Shown here in pieces: positions 7,321 to 13,778 of a stretch of 13,778 nt of DNA; within the stretch, counting starts at the first letter, position 1, and every line of letters starts with the position of its first letter. The position numbers and the translations under genes are program-made. The DNA lies in contig CATPCA010000021.1 in the NCBI GenBank assembly GCA_955652545.1, positions 1 to 13,778 on the forward strand, in the 5' to 3' direction. The stretch is from Candidatus Dormiibacterota bacterium. GTDB lineage: Bacteria; Chloroflexota; Dormibacteria; UBA8260. The notes under the pieces are model-generated. The model was not told where the DNA came from. It searched no databases and worked only from the letters and a program-made list of their open reading frames with translations.

Positions 7321-8297
7321 CCAGCGCGCCCGCGCCGACCATCGAGGACGTGAGGTCCGCCGCGCAAAGGCTGCACGGTGTGGCTCATCGCACCCCGGTG
7401 GTGACGTCGCGAACCATCGATGAGATGGCGGGCGCCGAGGTCTTCCTCAAGTGCGAGAACCTCCAGCGCGCCGGGGCCTTCAAATTCCGGGGTGCGTACA
7501 ACGCCATCTCGCGTCTGACGCCCGAGCAGCTCGGCCGCGGTGTCGCCACGTACTCCTCGGGCAACCATGCCCAGGCGGTGGCCCTCGCCTGCCGGCTGCT
7601 CGGGACCACCGCGCTGGTGATCATGCCCGAGGACACACCGGCCAGCAAGCGAGCCGCGACCGAGGGGTACGGAGCCGATGTTGTCACCTACGACCGCTAC
7701 ACGCAGGACCGCGTGGCGCTGGGCAACCGGATCGCCGCGCAGCGCGGACTGACCATCGTGCCTCCGTACGACAACGCGCACGTGATCGCCGGCCAGGGAA
7801 CCGTCGCCCTCGAGCTGCTCGAGGAGAGCCAGCCACTCGACGCCATCGTCATCCCTGTCGGCGGCGGCGGCCTGCTGGCCGGCTGCTCGATCGCCGCCAG
7901 AGCAGTCAGCCCCACGATCGGCCTGATCGGCGTCGAGCCGGAGGACGCCGATGACACCAAGCGCTCCCTGGCAGCCGGACATCGGGTCTCTATCCCGGTG
8001 TCCCGGACAATTGCCGACGGCCAGGCTGCCGATATCCCGGGGGAGCTGACGTTCTCGATCAACCGGCGCCTCGTCAACGACATCGTTGTGGTCAGTGATG
8101 ACGAGATCTGTGCCGCCATGGTGCTGGTGTTCGAGCGACTCAAGATGGTCATCGAACCGAGCGGGGCCAGCGCGCTGGCCGCCCTGCTGTCCGGTCGATG
8201 CCCAGGGCCTGGGTCGCGCGTCGGGGTGGTCGTCTCCGGCGGCAATATCAGCGCGGTGCGGTTCGCCGAGTTGGTAAAGCAGCGACTCGGCGGCTGA
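7317..8297 (+). CDS. PLP-dependent serine racemase/threonine dehydratase-like enzyme
   Basis: This fold-type II PLP enzyme would deaminate L-threonine or L-serine, cleave hydroxyaspartate, or racemize serine. The GTG at 7317 overlaps the ispE stop (GTGA) and gives 326 residues with no C-terminal ACT-like domain, so it is not the feedback-controlled biosynthetic IlvA form. PLP features: AFKFRGAYNA (54-63) with the Schiff-base lysine at 56, SSGNHAQAVA (80-89), the phosphate-binding loop VGGGGLLAG (181-189) and SGGN (307-310). Several positions match mammalian serine racemase with a constant offset of three: Ser81 for the re-face serine Ser84, and Glu207, Ala211 and Asp213 for its Mg-binding Glu210/Ala214/Asp216. 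TIADG (231-235) is also shared. Typical threonine dehydratases such as TdcB have Ala at the serine position. I favour a serine racemase or hydroxyaspartate-lyase-like subgroup; the substrate is unproven. Confidence 0.88.
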   Translation: MTSAPAPTIEDVRSAAQRLHGVAHRTPVVTSRTIDEMAGAEVFLKCENLQRAGAFKFRGAYNAISRLTPEQLGRGVATYSSGNHAQAVALACRLLGTTALVIMPEDTPASKRAATEGYGADVVTYDRYTQDRVALGNRIAAQRGLTIVPPYDNAHVIAGQGTVALELLEESQPLDAIVIPVGGGGLLAGCSIAARAVSPTIGLIGVEPEDADDTKRSLAAGHRVSIPVSRTIADGQAADIPGELTFSINRRLVNDIVVVSDDEICAAMVLVFERLKMVIEPSGASALAALLSGRCPGPGSRVGVVVSGGNISAVRFAELVKQRLGG

Positions 8298-8305
8298 GGT
8301 GGCAG

Positions 8306-8325
8306 GACACGGCCGAAGCCGTCTC
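8306..8325 (+). terminator. Possible weak hairpin terminator
   Basis: Eight bases after the stop of the PLP enzyme, a 5-bp stem ACGGC/GCCGT (8309-8322) closes a CGAA loop, extended by two more pairs after one mismatch. There is no T tract downstream, so factor-independent termination is doubtful. The next gene appears to have its own promoter, which fits a transcript boundary here. Confidence 0.25.
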
Positions 8326-8371
8326 GCCGCAGGCGCCGTCGGCTGATGTGAGCGTGCGGTGACGGTCGCCC

Positions 8372-8377
8372 TACAAT
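8372..8377 (+). promoter_or_regulatory. -10 box (TACAAT) for possible leaderless transcript
   Basis: TACAAT matches the TATAAT consensus at five of six positions and stands out in GC-rich sequence. Transcription would start near 8384-8386, coinciding with the in-frame GTG at 8386. No good -35 box was found 16-18 bases upstream. It could drive the membrane-protein, zwf and kinase genes. Confidence 0.4.
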
Positions 8378-8385
8378 CCGGGATC

Positions 8386-9291
8386 GTGGCCGCGCAAACG
8401 CGTATCGACCCCGCGCCTGCCGCAGCGACCGCCGCCGCACCCCCCACACCAGAGGAATGCGCTCATCCAGCGCCGGTCACCGGCGTGATGGCCCGCGAGT
8501 TCTCCCATTACGCGGGGGCAATCGGACCGGAGGGGACGCGGCGCACGTCCACGTACTACGGCCCCGTCCTCGGGGGCCTGCCCATCAGCGCGTGGCACTG
8601 CGAGGTGTGCGGTCTCCTGCGGCTGTCGTACGTCGACGGTCGCACCGAGGAGCGCCGCCTGTACCCGGGGCCACAGCCGGGACTGCTCGTGGAGGCGACG
8701 CCGTTCGACCCTCAGCAGGAACACTACGGGCTGCAGGCTCGCGTCTCCGGGGTGACGGTCCCGGCGGCGATGTACACCGAGCTCGCCGCCCCGTACCAGC
8801 CGGCCCCGTTCGTGGCACCGTGGCAGGGGCGCGAGCTTCCCAGGTGGGGAGCGCTGACCTGGTTCACCGTGGCGGGGCTCTGCTTCATCATCGTCGGCCT
8901 GCTCGCGACCGGCATCCTCGCCGTGTACGACTACACGACGCCGGCGGCGGTCGGTCCGGTGATCACCATCACCGGGTACACGTTCCTGGCGCTGCTGATC
9001 GCCCAGGTGCTCGGCGCCGTGCAGCGACACTGGTTCCCCTTCCCTCCGATCGCGCCATCGATTGCGCAGACGCAGCGCGGCGAGCCGAAGATCGACGGTC
9101 CGACCATCGCGGTGGTCACGCTGCTCTCGCTCACCATGCTCGGGCTGTTCATCGCCGCCGTCCTGGCCGTCTACACATACTCGACGTCGCCTGCCGAGGG
9201 TCCGGTGGTCATCGTCACAGTGGTCCTTGCTGTGCTCGCTGTCATCATCGGACTCGGGTCCGCGATCTCACGGCGCTCGCGCCGGCACTGA
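8386..9291 (+). CDS. Four-helix membrane protein with putative N-terminal zinc motif
   Basis: I do not recognise a named family. From GTG 8386 the protein has 301 residues; the alternative GTG at 8359 would add nine but lies upstream of the likely -10 box. The N-terminal 150 residues are soluble and contain ECAHP (Cys25, His27) and HCEVCG (His71, Cys72, Cys75), an arrangement that could hold one zinc ion, followed by a Tyr/Pro-rich segment (LRLSYVDGRTEERRLYPGP). Four hydrophobic helices follow at about 159-181, 190-212, 240-265 and 272-295, ending in the basic tail SRRSRRH. The two helix pairs look duplicated: AVYDYTTPAAVGPVITIT (179-196) aligns with AVYTYSTSPAEGPVVIVT (261-278) at 10 of 18 positions. 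The gene ends 10 bases before zwf, so it is probably co-transcribed with the sugar genes; its role is unknown. Confidence 0.75.
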   Translation: MAAQTRIDPAPAAATAAAPPTPEECAHPAPVTGVMAREFSHYAGAIGPEGTRRTSTYYGPVLGGLPISAWHCEVCGLLRLSYVDGRTEERRLYPGPQPGLLVEATPFDPQQEHYGLQARVSGVTVPAAMYTELAAPYQPAPFVAPWQGRELPRWGALTWFTVAGLCFIIVGLLATGILAVYDYTTPAAVGPVITITGYTFLALLIAQVLGAVQRHWFPFPPIAPSIAQTQRGEPKIDGPTIAVVTLLSLTMLGLFIAAVLAVYTYSTSPAEGPVVIVTVVLAVLAVIIGLGSAISRRSRRH

Positions 9292-9301
9292 TCCACCGCG
9301 C

Positions 9302-10738
9302 ATGGCACTGACCGCGCCACCGGACCAGGACATCGTCGTGGTCGGGGCCACCGGTGACCTGAGCGCGCGCAAGCTTCTGCCGGCGCTCTACAACCTCGGC
9401 GCTGAAGGGTTGCTGCCCCGTCGCGGCGACATCGTCGGCGCTGCGCCGGTGGACATGGACCTCGACGGTTTCCGCGATTTCGCGCGCGATGCCGTGACCA
9501 AGTTCTCGCGGACCAAGCCGACACAGAACCTGCTCACGCAGTTCCTCGGGCGGCTGCGATTTGTCCGCCTCGACCCCAAAGCAAACCTCCTCGACCTGCG
9601 GGCCGCGCTCCGCCGCAAGCAGCGCCTCGTCTACCTCGCTGTGCCGCCGAACGCATTCGGCACACTGATCACAGCCCTCGGCAAAGCGGGGCTGTGCGAG
9701 GGCACCTCACTGATCATCGAGAAGCCGTTCGGCCATGACCTCAAGAGCGCGCGCCAGCTCAACAGAACCATCCATTCCGTGCTCCCCGAGAAGCGCGTGT
9801 ACCGCATCGACCACTACCTCGGCAAGGAGACGGTGCAGAACCTCCTGGTGTTCCGCTTCGGCAACTCCATCTTCGAGCGGATCTGGAATCGCGACGCCAT
9901 CGAGCGCGTCGAGATCACCGTGGCCGAGTGCCTCGGCGTCGAGCACCGCGGCGCCTTCTACGAGCAGACGGGGGCGATCCGTGACATCGTCCAGAACCAC
10001 CTGTTCCAAGTGGTCGCGATGACGGCAATGGAGCCCCCTGTCTCCTTCGAGGCGGAGGCGATTCGCAATGAGAAGGTCAAGGTGCTGCAGGCACTGCAAC
10101 CACTCGACCCCGATTGCGTGGTCCGCGGTCAATACATCGGCGGCACGGTGGAGGGCGCGCGGGTGCGCGGCTACCGCCACGAGCCGGGAGTGAATCCGCA
10201 CTCGCAGACCGAGACCTTCGCCGCGATGGCCCTGTCGATCGACAGCTGGCGCTGGTCGGGCGTGCCGTTCTTCGTCCGCACAGGCAAGCGCCTGGCGACA
10301 CGTGACACACGCATCGTCATCGGGTTTCGCGAGGTGCCTCTGCACCTCTTCGTCGGAGCCGGCGTGCACGACATCGACTGCAACCGGCTGATCGTCCACA
10401 TCCAGCCCGACGAGGGCATCTCGGTGACATTCGTCGCCAAGGTGCCGGGCCCGGAGGTGCGCGTCCAGCCGGTGAGCATGAACTTCACGTACGGAGCATC
10501 GTTCAGGACGTCGCCGCCCGAGGCATACGAGCGCCTGCTCCACGACGCGCTGAAGGGCGATCACACACTGTTCATCCGCGAGGATGAGGTGGAGCGCGGC
10601 TGGATGGTGGTGCAGCCGGTGCTCGACGACCCGCCACCGATCGTCCTGTACCGGGCCGGGTCATGGGGACCAAAGGCGGCCGATGCGCTGGTGAAACCTC
10701 TGCACTGGCACAACCCGGACCCGGACGTCATGCCGTGA
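9302..10738 (+). CDS. zwf: Glucose-6-phosphate 1-dehydrogenase
   Basis: This enzyme oxidises glucose 6-phosphate to 6-phosphogluconolactone with NADP+ (or NAD+), the first step of the oxidative pentose-phosphate and Entner-Doudoroff routes, in the cytoplasm. The protein has 478 residues from ATG 9302, a normal length; longer in-frame starts would lie inside the upstream gene. The N-terminal Rossmann motif is GATGDLSARKLLPALYNL (15-32). EKPFGHDL (140-147) and the signature RIDHYLGKE (168-176) form the substrate site, and GAIRDIVQNHLFQ (224-236) carries the catalytic-base histidine (His233). The C-terminal half is the usual beta-sheet domain, ending in SWGPKAADAL. The kinase gene begins within its stop codon (GTGA overlap), which suggests coupled production of the enzyme that supplies its substrate. 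No ribosome-binding site is visible. The assignment is firm. Confidence 0.96.
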   Translation: MALTAPPDQDIVVVGATGDLSARKLLPALYNLGAEGLLPRRGDIVGAAPVDMDLDGFRDFARDAVTKFSRTKPTQNLLTQFLGRLRFVRLDPKANLLDLRAALRRKQRLVYLAVPPNAFGTLITALGKAGLCEGTSLIIEKPFGHDLKSARQLNRTIHSVLPEKRVYRIDHYLGKETVQNLLVFRFGNSIFERIWNRDAIERVEITVAECLGVEHRGAFYEQTGAIRDIVQNHLFQVVAMTAMEPPVSFEAEAIRNEKVKVLQALQPLDPDCVVRGQYIGGTVEGARVRGYRHEPGVNPHSQTETFAAMALSIDSWRWSGVPFFVRTGKRLATRDTRIVIGFREVPLHLFVGAGVHDIDCNRLIVHIQPDEGISVTFVAKVPGPEVRVQPVSMNFTYGASFRTSPPEAYERLLHDALKGDHTLFIREDEVERGWMVVQPVLDDPPPIVLYRAGSWGPKAADALVKPLHWHNPDPDVMP

Positions 10739-11682
10739 GGACGCTGGTCGGTGTCGATCTCGGCGGCACCAACATTCGCGCTGCGGTGGCAACGGGGGCG
10801 CGCACCCACGCGCCGCCGGCGCATGCGGCGACCCCGGGGAAGGAGGGACCTGAGGCCGTCATCGAGGCGATCGCGCGATGCGTCGAGACTGCCACCGGTG
10901 GGCAGCCGGTCGACGGGCTGGCCATCGGCATCCCCGGGCCGCTCGACCCTCGCCGCGGGATCGTGTACGCCGCACCACAACTGAGTGGCTGGGACAACTT
11001 CGACGCCGAGTCGGCCCTGCGTGCACGCCTGCGATGTGACGTCGCCATCCACAACGACGCCAACCTCGCCGGCTACGCGGAGTGGATCGCCGGGGCGGGA
11101 CGCGGCACCAACGACTTCGCCTTCATCACGGCAAGCACCGGCGTCGGCGGGGCCCTCATCCTCAACGGCGAGCTCTACGCCGGGGCGTCGGGCACCGCAG
11201 GGGAGATCGGCCACACGCCGCTCTGCCCCGGCTACCCCGCGTGCGGCGAGGGGCACGAGGGCTGCCTCGAGGGCACCGCCTCCGGCCGCGCCATCGCCCA
11301 GGCAGCGCGGGACGCAGTGGCGGCAGGAGAGACGACGTCGCTGTCTGGATTGCCGCTGCAGCAGATCGACGCCAGAGCTGTCCAGGATGCGGCCTCCGAC
11401 GGCGACGAAGTCGCCCTGCGCGTGTTCAGCGTGGCTGCGCGCAACCTCGGTCGCGCCGTCGGTGGGCTGATCAACCTGCTCTCGCCTGAGGCGATTGCCA
11501 TCGGCGGTGGTCTCATCAACGCCGGCGACCTGCTCTTCAGCCCGCTGCGCGCCGCAGTGGGAGAGATCGCGTTCGCCGCGCCCGCGGAGCACTGCCGCAT
11601 CGTCGAGGCGGAGCTGGGCACCGACGCGGGCCTGGTGGGCGCGGTCGCGTGGGCGGTGAAGAGCTTCGGGCCTCCCGACTAA
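10735..11682 (+). CDS. ROK-family sugar kinase, probable glucokinase
   Basis: This ROK kinase probably phosphorylates glucose with ATP to give the substrate of the adjacent dehydrogenase. The GTG at 10735 overlaps the zwf stop and gives 315 residues, typical for ROK glucokinases. The ATP-phosphate loop is GVDLGGTNIRAAV (6-18). The catalytic Asp is in HNDANLAG (Asp108). The ASTGVGGALI segment is present, as is the ROK metal region, starting GEIGH with His160. The standard spacing H-x9-C-x-C-G-x2-G-C is kept, but the ligands read Cys170, Glu172, Cys177: the middle cysteine is replaced by Glu, and extra Cys164 and His174 lie nearby. The family is firm. Glucose as substrate is inferred from the zwf neighbour; fructokinase or N-acetylsugar kinases are possible alternatives. 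The stop codon overlaps the convergent DUF1684 stop by four bases. Confidence 0.9.
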   Translation: MRTLVGVDLGGTNIRAAVATGARTHAPPAHAATPGKEGPEAVIEAIARCVETATGGQPVDGLAIGIPGPLDPRRGIVYAAPQLSGWDNFDAESALRARLRCDVAIHNDANLAGYAEWIAGAGRGTNDFAFITASTGVGGALILNGELYAGASGTAGEIGHTPLCPGYPACGEGHEGCLEGTASGRAIAQAARDAVAAGETTSLSGLPLQQIDARAVQDAASDGDEVALRVFSVAARNLGRAVGGLINLLSPEAIAIGGGLINAGDLLFSPLRAAVGEIAFAAPAEHCRIVEAELGTDAGLVGAVAWAVKSFGPPD

Positions 11683-12278
11683 GGACCGATCTCGCCGGCG
11701 CGGACCGGCACCGTCAGGCGGTTGGCTGGGAGCGCCAGCGGGCAGCGCCAGCGCGCGTCGTGGGCGCACGAAGGCGCGTACGCGAAGTTGAGGTCGAGGA
11801 CGACCGCGTCACCGTCTTTGCCGAGGTCGGCGCCCTTGGCCGTGTCGAGCACGTAGCGGCCGCCGCCGTATGTCTCGTGGCCCGAGGTGGCGTCGGCAAA
11901 CGGCACGAAGAGTCCTCCTGCGTAACCGTCGAGCCAGTACGCGCCGAGCCGGCAGTCGACACCGGACAGCGTGAAGTGCAGCGTTCCGACGTGGGTGTGG
12001 CCGGGCACCTCGCCGTCGCCATCCTGGTGCTGTGGGGGAGACGGAACCAGCGCTGCGGCCACGCGCATCGACGGATCGTGGTCAAAGCAGGCGAAGACGT
12101 AGCCGGCGCGCTCGGACTGCGGCACCGGCGACTGGGGGTGGTCGCGGTACAGACGCTGCTTGCCCTCGCGCCACACCTGCCACGCGTCAGTGCTCGCCCC
12201 GAGCGTGCGGACGCGGGCGTAGAGCTCGCCCACCTGGCGACGCCAGTCGGTGAGCTGCAACGCGCCCTGCGCATCCAC
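11679..12278 (-). CDS. DUF1684 family protein
   Basis: This 199-residue protein, started at the GTG 12276-12278 (an ATG is not available in frame nearby), belongs to the DUF1684 family. The family hallmarks are the central FADATSGHETYGGGRYVLD (127-145) and the C-terminal pattern LNFAYAPSCAHD (163-174), CPLALPANRL (179-188) and a final AGE (194-196). The start (DWRRQVGELYARV) and DHPQSPVPQSER (46-57) also fit. No signal peptide or membrane segment is visible, so it is probably cytoplasmic. The biochemical role of the family is not established to my knowledge. It lies nine bases after the oxidoreductase stop, suggesting it is the last gene of a three-gene operon. Its tail overlaps the ROK kinase tail by four bases (CTAA). 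Confidence 0.88.
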   Translation of the reverse strand: MDAQGALQLTDWRRQVGELYARVRTLGASTDAWQVWREGKQRLYRDHPQSPVPQSERAGYVFACFDHDPSMRVAAALVPSPPQHQDGDGEVPGHTHVGTLHFTLSGVDCRLGAYWLDGYAGGLFVPFADATSGHETYGGGRYVLDTAKGADLGKDGDAVVLDLNFAYAPSCAHDARWRCPLALPANRLTVPVRAGEIGP

Positions 12279-12287
12279 GGCGTCGCG

Positions 12288-13652
12288 CTAGCCGCCGAGC
12301 AGCTTGGCGAAGAGACCGTCGAGGTCCCGCGAGAAGGTGGGGAAGGCGTGAAGCGTGTCGACGAGCACAGCCAGCGGCACCTCCGCCCTGATCGCGAGTG
12401 TCAGCTCGGCGATCATCTCGCCGGCGCGCGGCCCCACCACCAGCGCCCCGACCAGGACTCCGCGCTCCATGTCGGCGATCAGCTTGATCACCCCACCCGG
12501 CGGCCCGTTGATGTACCCCCGGGTGCCGTTGCCGGAGTCCTCGCTGATTGTGCGCACGTCGGCGAGCTGCCGGCGGGCGCGCTCCTCGCTGAGCCCGACC
12601 GAGGCGATCTCCGGGTCGGTGAAGGTCACCCGCGGGATGGCGCGGTGGTCGGCAATCGCGCTGTCGCCGCGCAGCTGTGCGCCGATGACCAGGCCGTGGT
12701 ACCAGCTGAGATGGGTGAACGCCCCGATCCCGGTGATGTCGCCACCGGCCCAGATGCCGGGCGCGGCGACCAGCGTGGCGCCGTCGACCTTGATCCAGCC
12801 CCTCTCCGTGGTGCTGAGGCCGGCGGCCGCGAGGTCGAAGCCGAACAGCCTGGGTCGGCGCCCGACGGCAACGAGCAGCGTTTCGGCGCTGAAGGACTCG
12901 CCGGTCTCCAACTGCACGGTCACCCCGTCCGCGGTCGCCTCCGCCCCGATCGCTTTGGCACCGAGGCTGACCGCGATGCCATCGGACTCGAACGCCTTGC
13001 CGAGCTCGATGCTGGCTTCGGGCTCCTCAGCGGGGATGAGACGGTCGAGTGACTCGATCACACGCACCACGCTGCCGAACCGGGCGAACGCCTGCGCCAG
13101 CTCGGCGCCGATCGGTCCGCTGCCGAGCACGAGCAGCGACCGGGGCAGGACGCGCGTCAGGGTGGCCTGGCGGTTGGTCCAGTACGGCACGCTCTCGAGC
13201 CCGGAGATCGGCGGGATCAACGCCGACGTGCCGGTGCCGATGACGATGCCCCGGCGAGCGGTCAGCCGCCGATCGCCGACCATCACCGTGTTTGGTCCGA
13301 CCAGGTGTCCCTCGCCACGGATGATGGTGGCGCCCTGCTTCACCAGCGATTCCGTCGCCTTGGTGTCGTCCGTGTAGCGCGCCATGAAGTTGGCGCGCTC
13401 GGCGATCTTGTCGAAGTCGACCTCCCACCCGACGCGCGAAGCGGCCAGGGCGTGGGCGCGGCCGGCCTCTGCCAGGACAACGGCCGAGCGGAGCAGCGTC
13501 TTGCTCGGAATGCACCCCCAGTACGGGCATTCGCCACCGATCTTGTCGCATTCGATGACCGCAAAGGTGATGTCAGTGCCTTGCAGCTTCGAGGCGACAC
13601 CCTCGGAGACAGTCCCGCCACCAATGCAGATGACGTCGAACTCGTCGGCCAT
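12288..13652 (-). CDS. FAD-dependent pyridine nucleotide-disulfide oxidoreductase
   Basis: This 454-residue flavoprotein of the class I disulfide reductase family is related to lipoamide dehydrogenase and mercuric reductase. The N-terminal FAD motif is CIGGGTVSEGVA (9-20), with Ser replacing the last Gly of GxGxxG. The redox-active pair is in GGECPYWGCIPSK (39-51; Cys42 and Cys47). The second Rossmann fold is LVLGSGPIGAELAQAF, followed by an acidic residue after the second strand (VRVIES), which suggests NAD(H) preference. The second FAD motif is WAGGDITGIGAFTHL, and the dimerisation domain follows. The C-terminal HxHPTxxE signature reads HAFPTFSR (435-442), so the active-site His-Glu pair is Phe and Arg. 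It is therefore unlikely to be a true lipoamide dehydrogenase. The ATG start lies two bases from the upstream VOC stop, so the two are almost certainly one operon. Confidence 0.88.
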   Translation of the reverse strand: MADEFDVICIGGGTVSEGVASKLQGTDITFAVIECDKIGGECPYWGCIPSKTLLRSAVVLAEAGRAHALAASRVGWEVDFDKIAERANFMARYTDDTKATESLVKQGATIIRGEGHLVGPNTVMVGDRRLTARRGIVIGTGTSALIPPISGLESVPYWTNRQATLTRVLPRSLLVLGSGPIGAELAQAFARFGSVVRVIESLDRLIPAEEPEASIELGKAFESDGIAVSLGAKAIGAEATADGVTVQLETGESFSAETLLVAVGRRPRLFGFDLAAAGLSTTERGWIKVDGATLVAAPGIWAGGDITGIGAFTHLSWYHGLVIGAQLRGDSAIADHRAIPRVTFTDPEIASVGLSEERARRQLADVRTISEDSGNGTRGYINGPPGGVIKLIADMERGVLVGALVVGPRAGEMIAELTLAIRAEVPLAVLVDTLHAFPTFSRDLDGLFAKLLGG

Positions 13653-13654
13653 CG

Positions 13655-13778
13655 CTAGAGCGTGAGCGGGCGCGTGGGTGCCATGACCGCGGCGGGATTG
13701 TTCTTCCAGTCGACGCCGGGGACGTCGATGTACAGCTCGAGCTCATTGCCGTCGGGGTCGAGCACGTAGAGGCTGTGA
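13655..13778 (-). CDS. VOC (glyoxalase/extradiol dioxygenase) family protein, partial
   Basis: Only the C-terminal 41 codons lie in the window; the 5' end is beyond base 13778. The visible end reads SLYVLDPDGNELELYIDV, then PGVDWKNNPAAV, then a short tail ending TRPLTL and TAG. The pattern YxxDPDGNxLELY is the hallmark of the last strand of a vicinal-oxygen-chelate domain, and the Glu in ELELY is the usual third metal ligand. Such proteins include glyoxalase I-like enzymes, extradiol dioxygenases and fosfomycin/bleomycin-resistance proteins. The subgroup cannot be told from this fragment. The stop lies two bases before the oxidoreductase ATG, so it is the upstream member of the same operon. 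Confidence 0.82.
   Translation of the reverse strand, partial: HSLYVLDPDGNELELYIDVPGVDWKNNPAAVMAPTRPLTL

Noticed and set aside
7020..8447. Long minus-strand open frame antisense to ispE and the PLP enzyme
   Set aside because: Both sense-strand genes have full catalytic motifs; the antisense translation is compositionally biased and motif-free.
11649..13052. Long plus-strand open frame antisense to DUF1684 and the oxidoreductase
   Set aside because: It covers two clear genes on the other strand and shows no domain motifs; it is a GC-driven shadow.

Overview
This is a GC-rich window (about 70% by eye), almost fully coding, with 13 complete protein genes and one partial gene. No gap exceeds 90 bases, and I see no tRNA, rRNA, CRISPR array or insertion sequence. 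The order comEA-comEC-holA with rpsT close by, an SLBB-containing ComEA, frequent GTG starts and GC-rich codons fit a Terrabacteria-type bacterium such as Chloroflexota, Dormibacterota or Actinomycetota. Dormibacterota or Chloroflexota is my best guess, and it is inference only.

Layout. Bases 12-3896 (+) carry the DNA-uptake proteins ComEA and ComEC, joined by a 4-base overlap, followed by HolA, the clamp-loader delta subunit. Bases 3917-5188 (-) encode an MFS exporter. Bases 5244-5873 (+) encode a membrane-anchored protein of unknown function. Bases 5885-6370 (-) encode ribosomal protein S20 with a long Ala/Lys tail and a structured leader. Bases 6460-8297 (+) carry ispE (MEP isoprenoid pathway) overlapping a serine racemase/threonine dehydratase-like PLP enzyme. 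Bases 8386-11682 (+) carry a four-helix membrane protein with possible zinc ligands, then glucose-6-phosphate dehydrogenase and an overlapping ROK sugar kinase, which together form a glucose to G6P to 6-phosphogluconolactone module. Bases 13778-11679 (-) form a tight operon of a VOC protein (partial), a flavin disulfide oxidoreductase and a DUF1684 protein.

Most of the window is ordinary housekeeping DNA; I see no wholly new multi-gene system. The most interesting signals are departures from family motifs. The ComEC beta-lactamase-like domain has lost all recognisable metal-binding motifs, and both ComEA hairpins are altered. The ROK kinase has Glu in place of one zinc cysteine. The disulfide oxidoreductase lacks the C-terminal His-Glu pair. 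S20 is nearly double normal length. On the regulatory side, rpsT and ispE diverge from one AT-rich core that reads as a -10 element on both strands, and the rpsT leader holds two perfect hairpins. Shine-Dalgarno sequences are nearly absent except at rpsT, and start/stop overlaps (ATGA/GTGA) are common.
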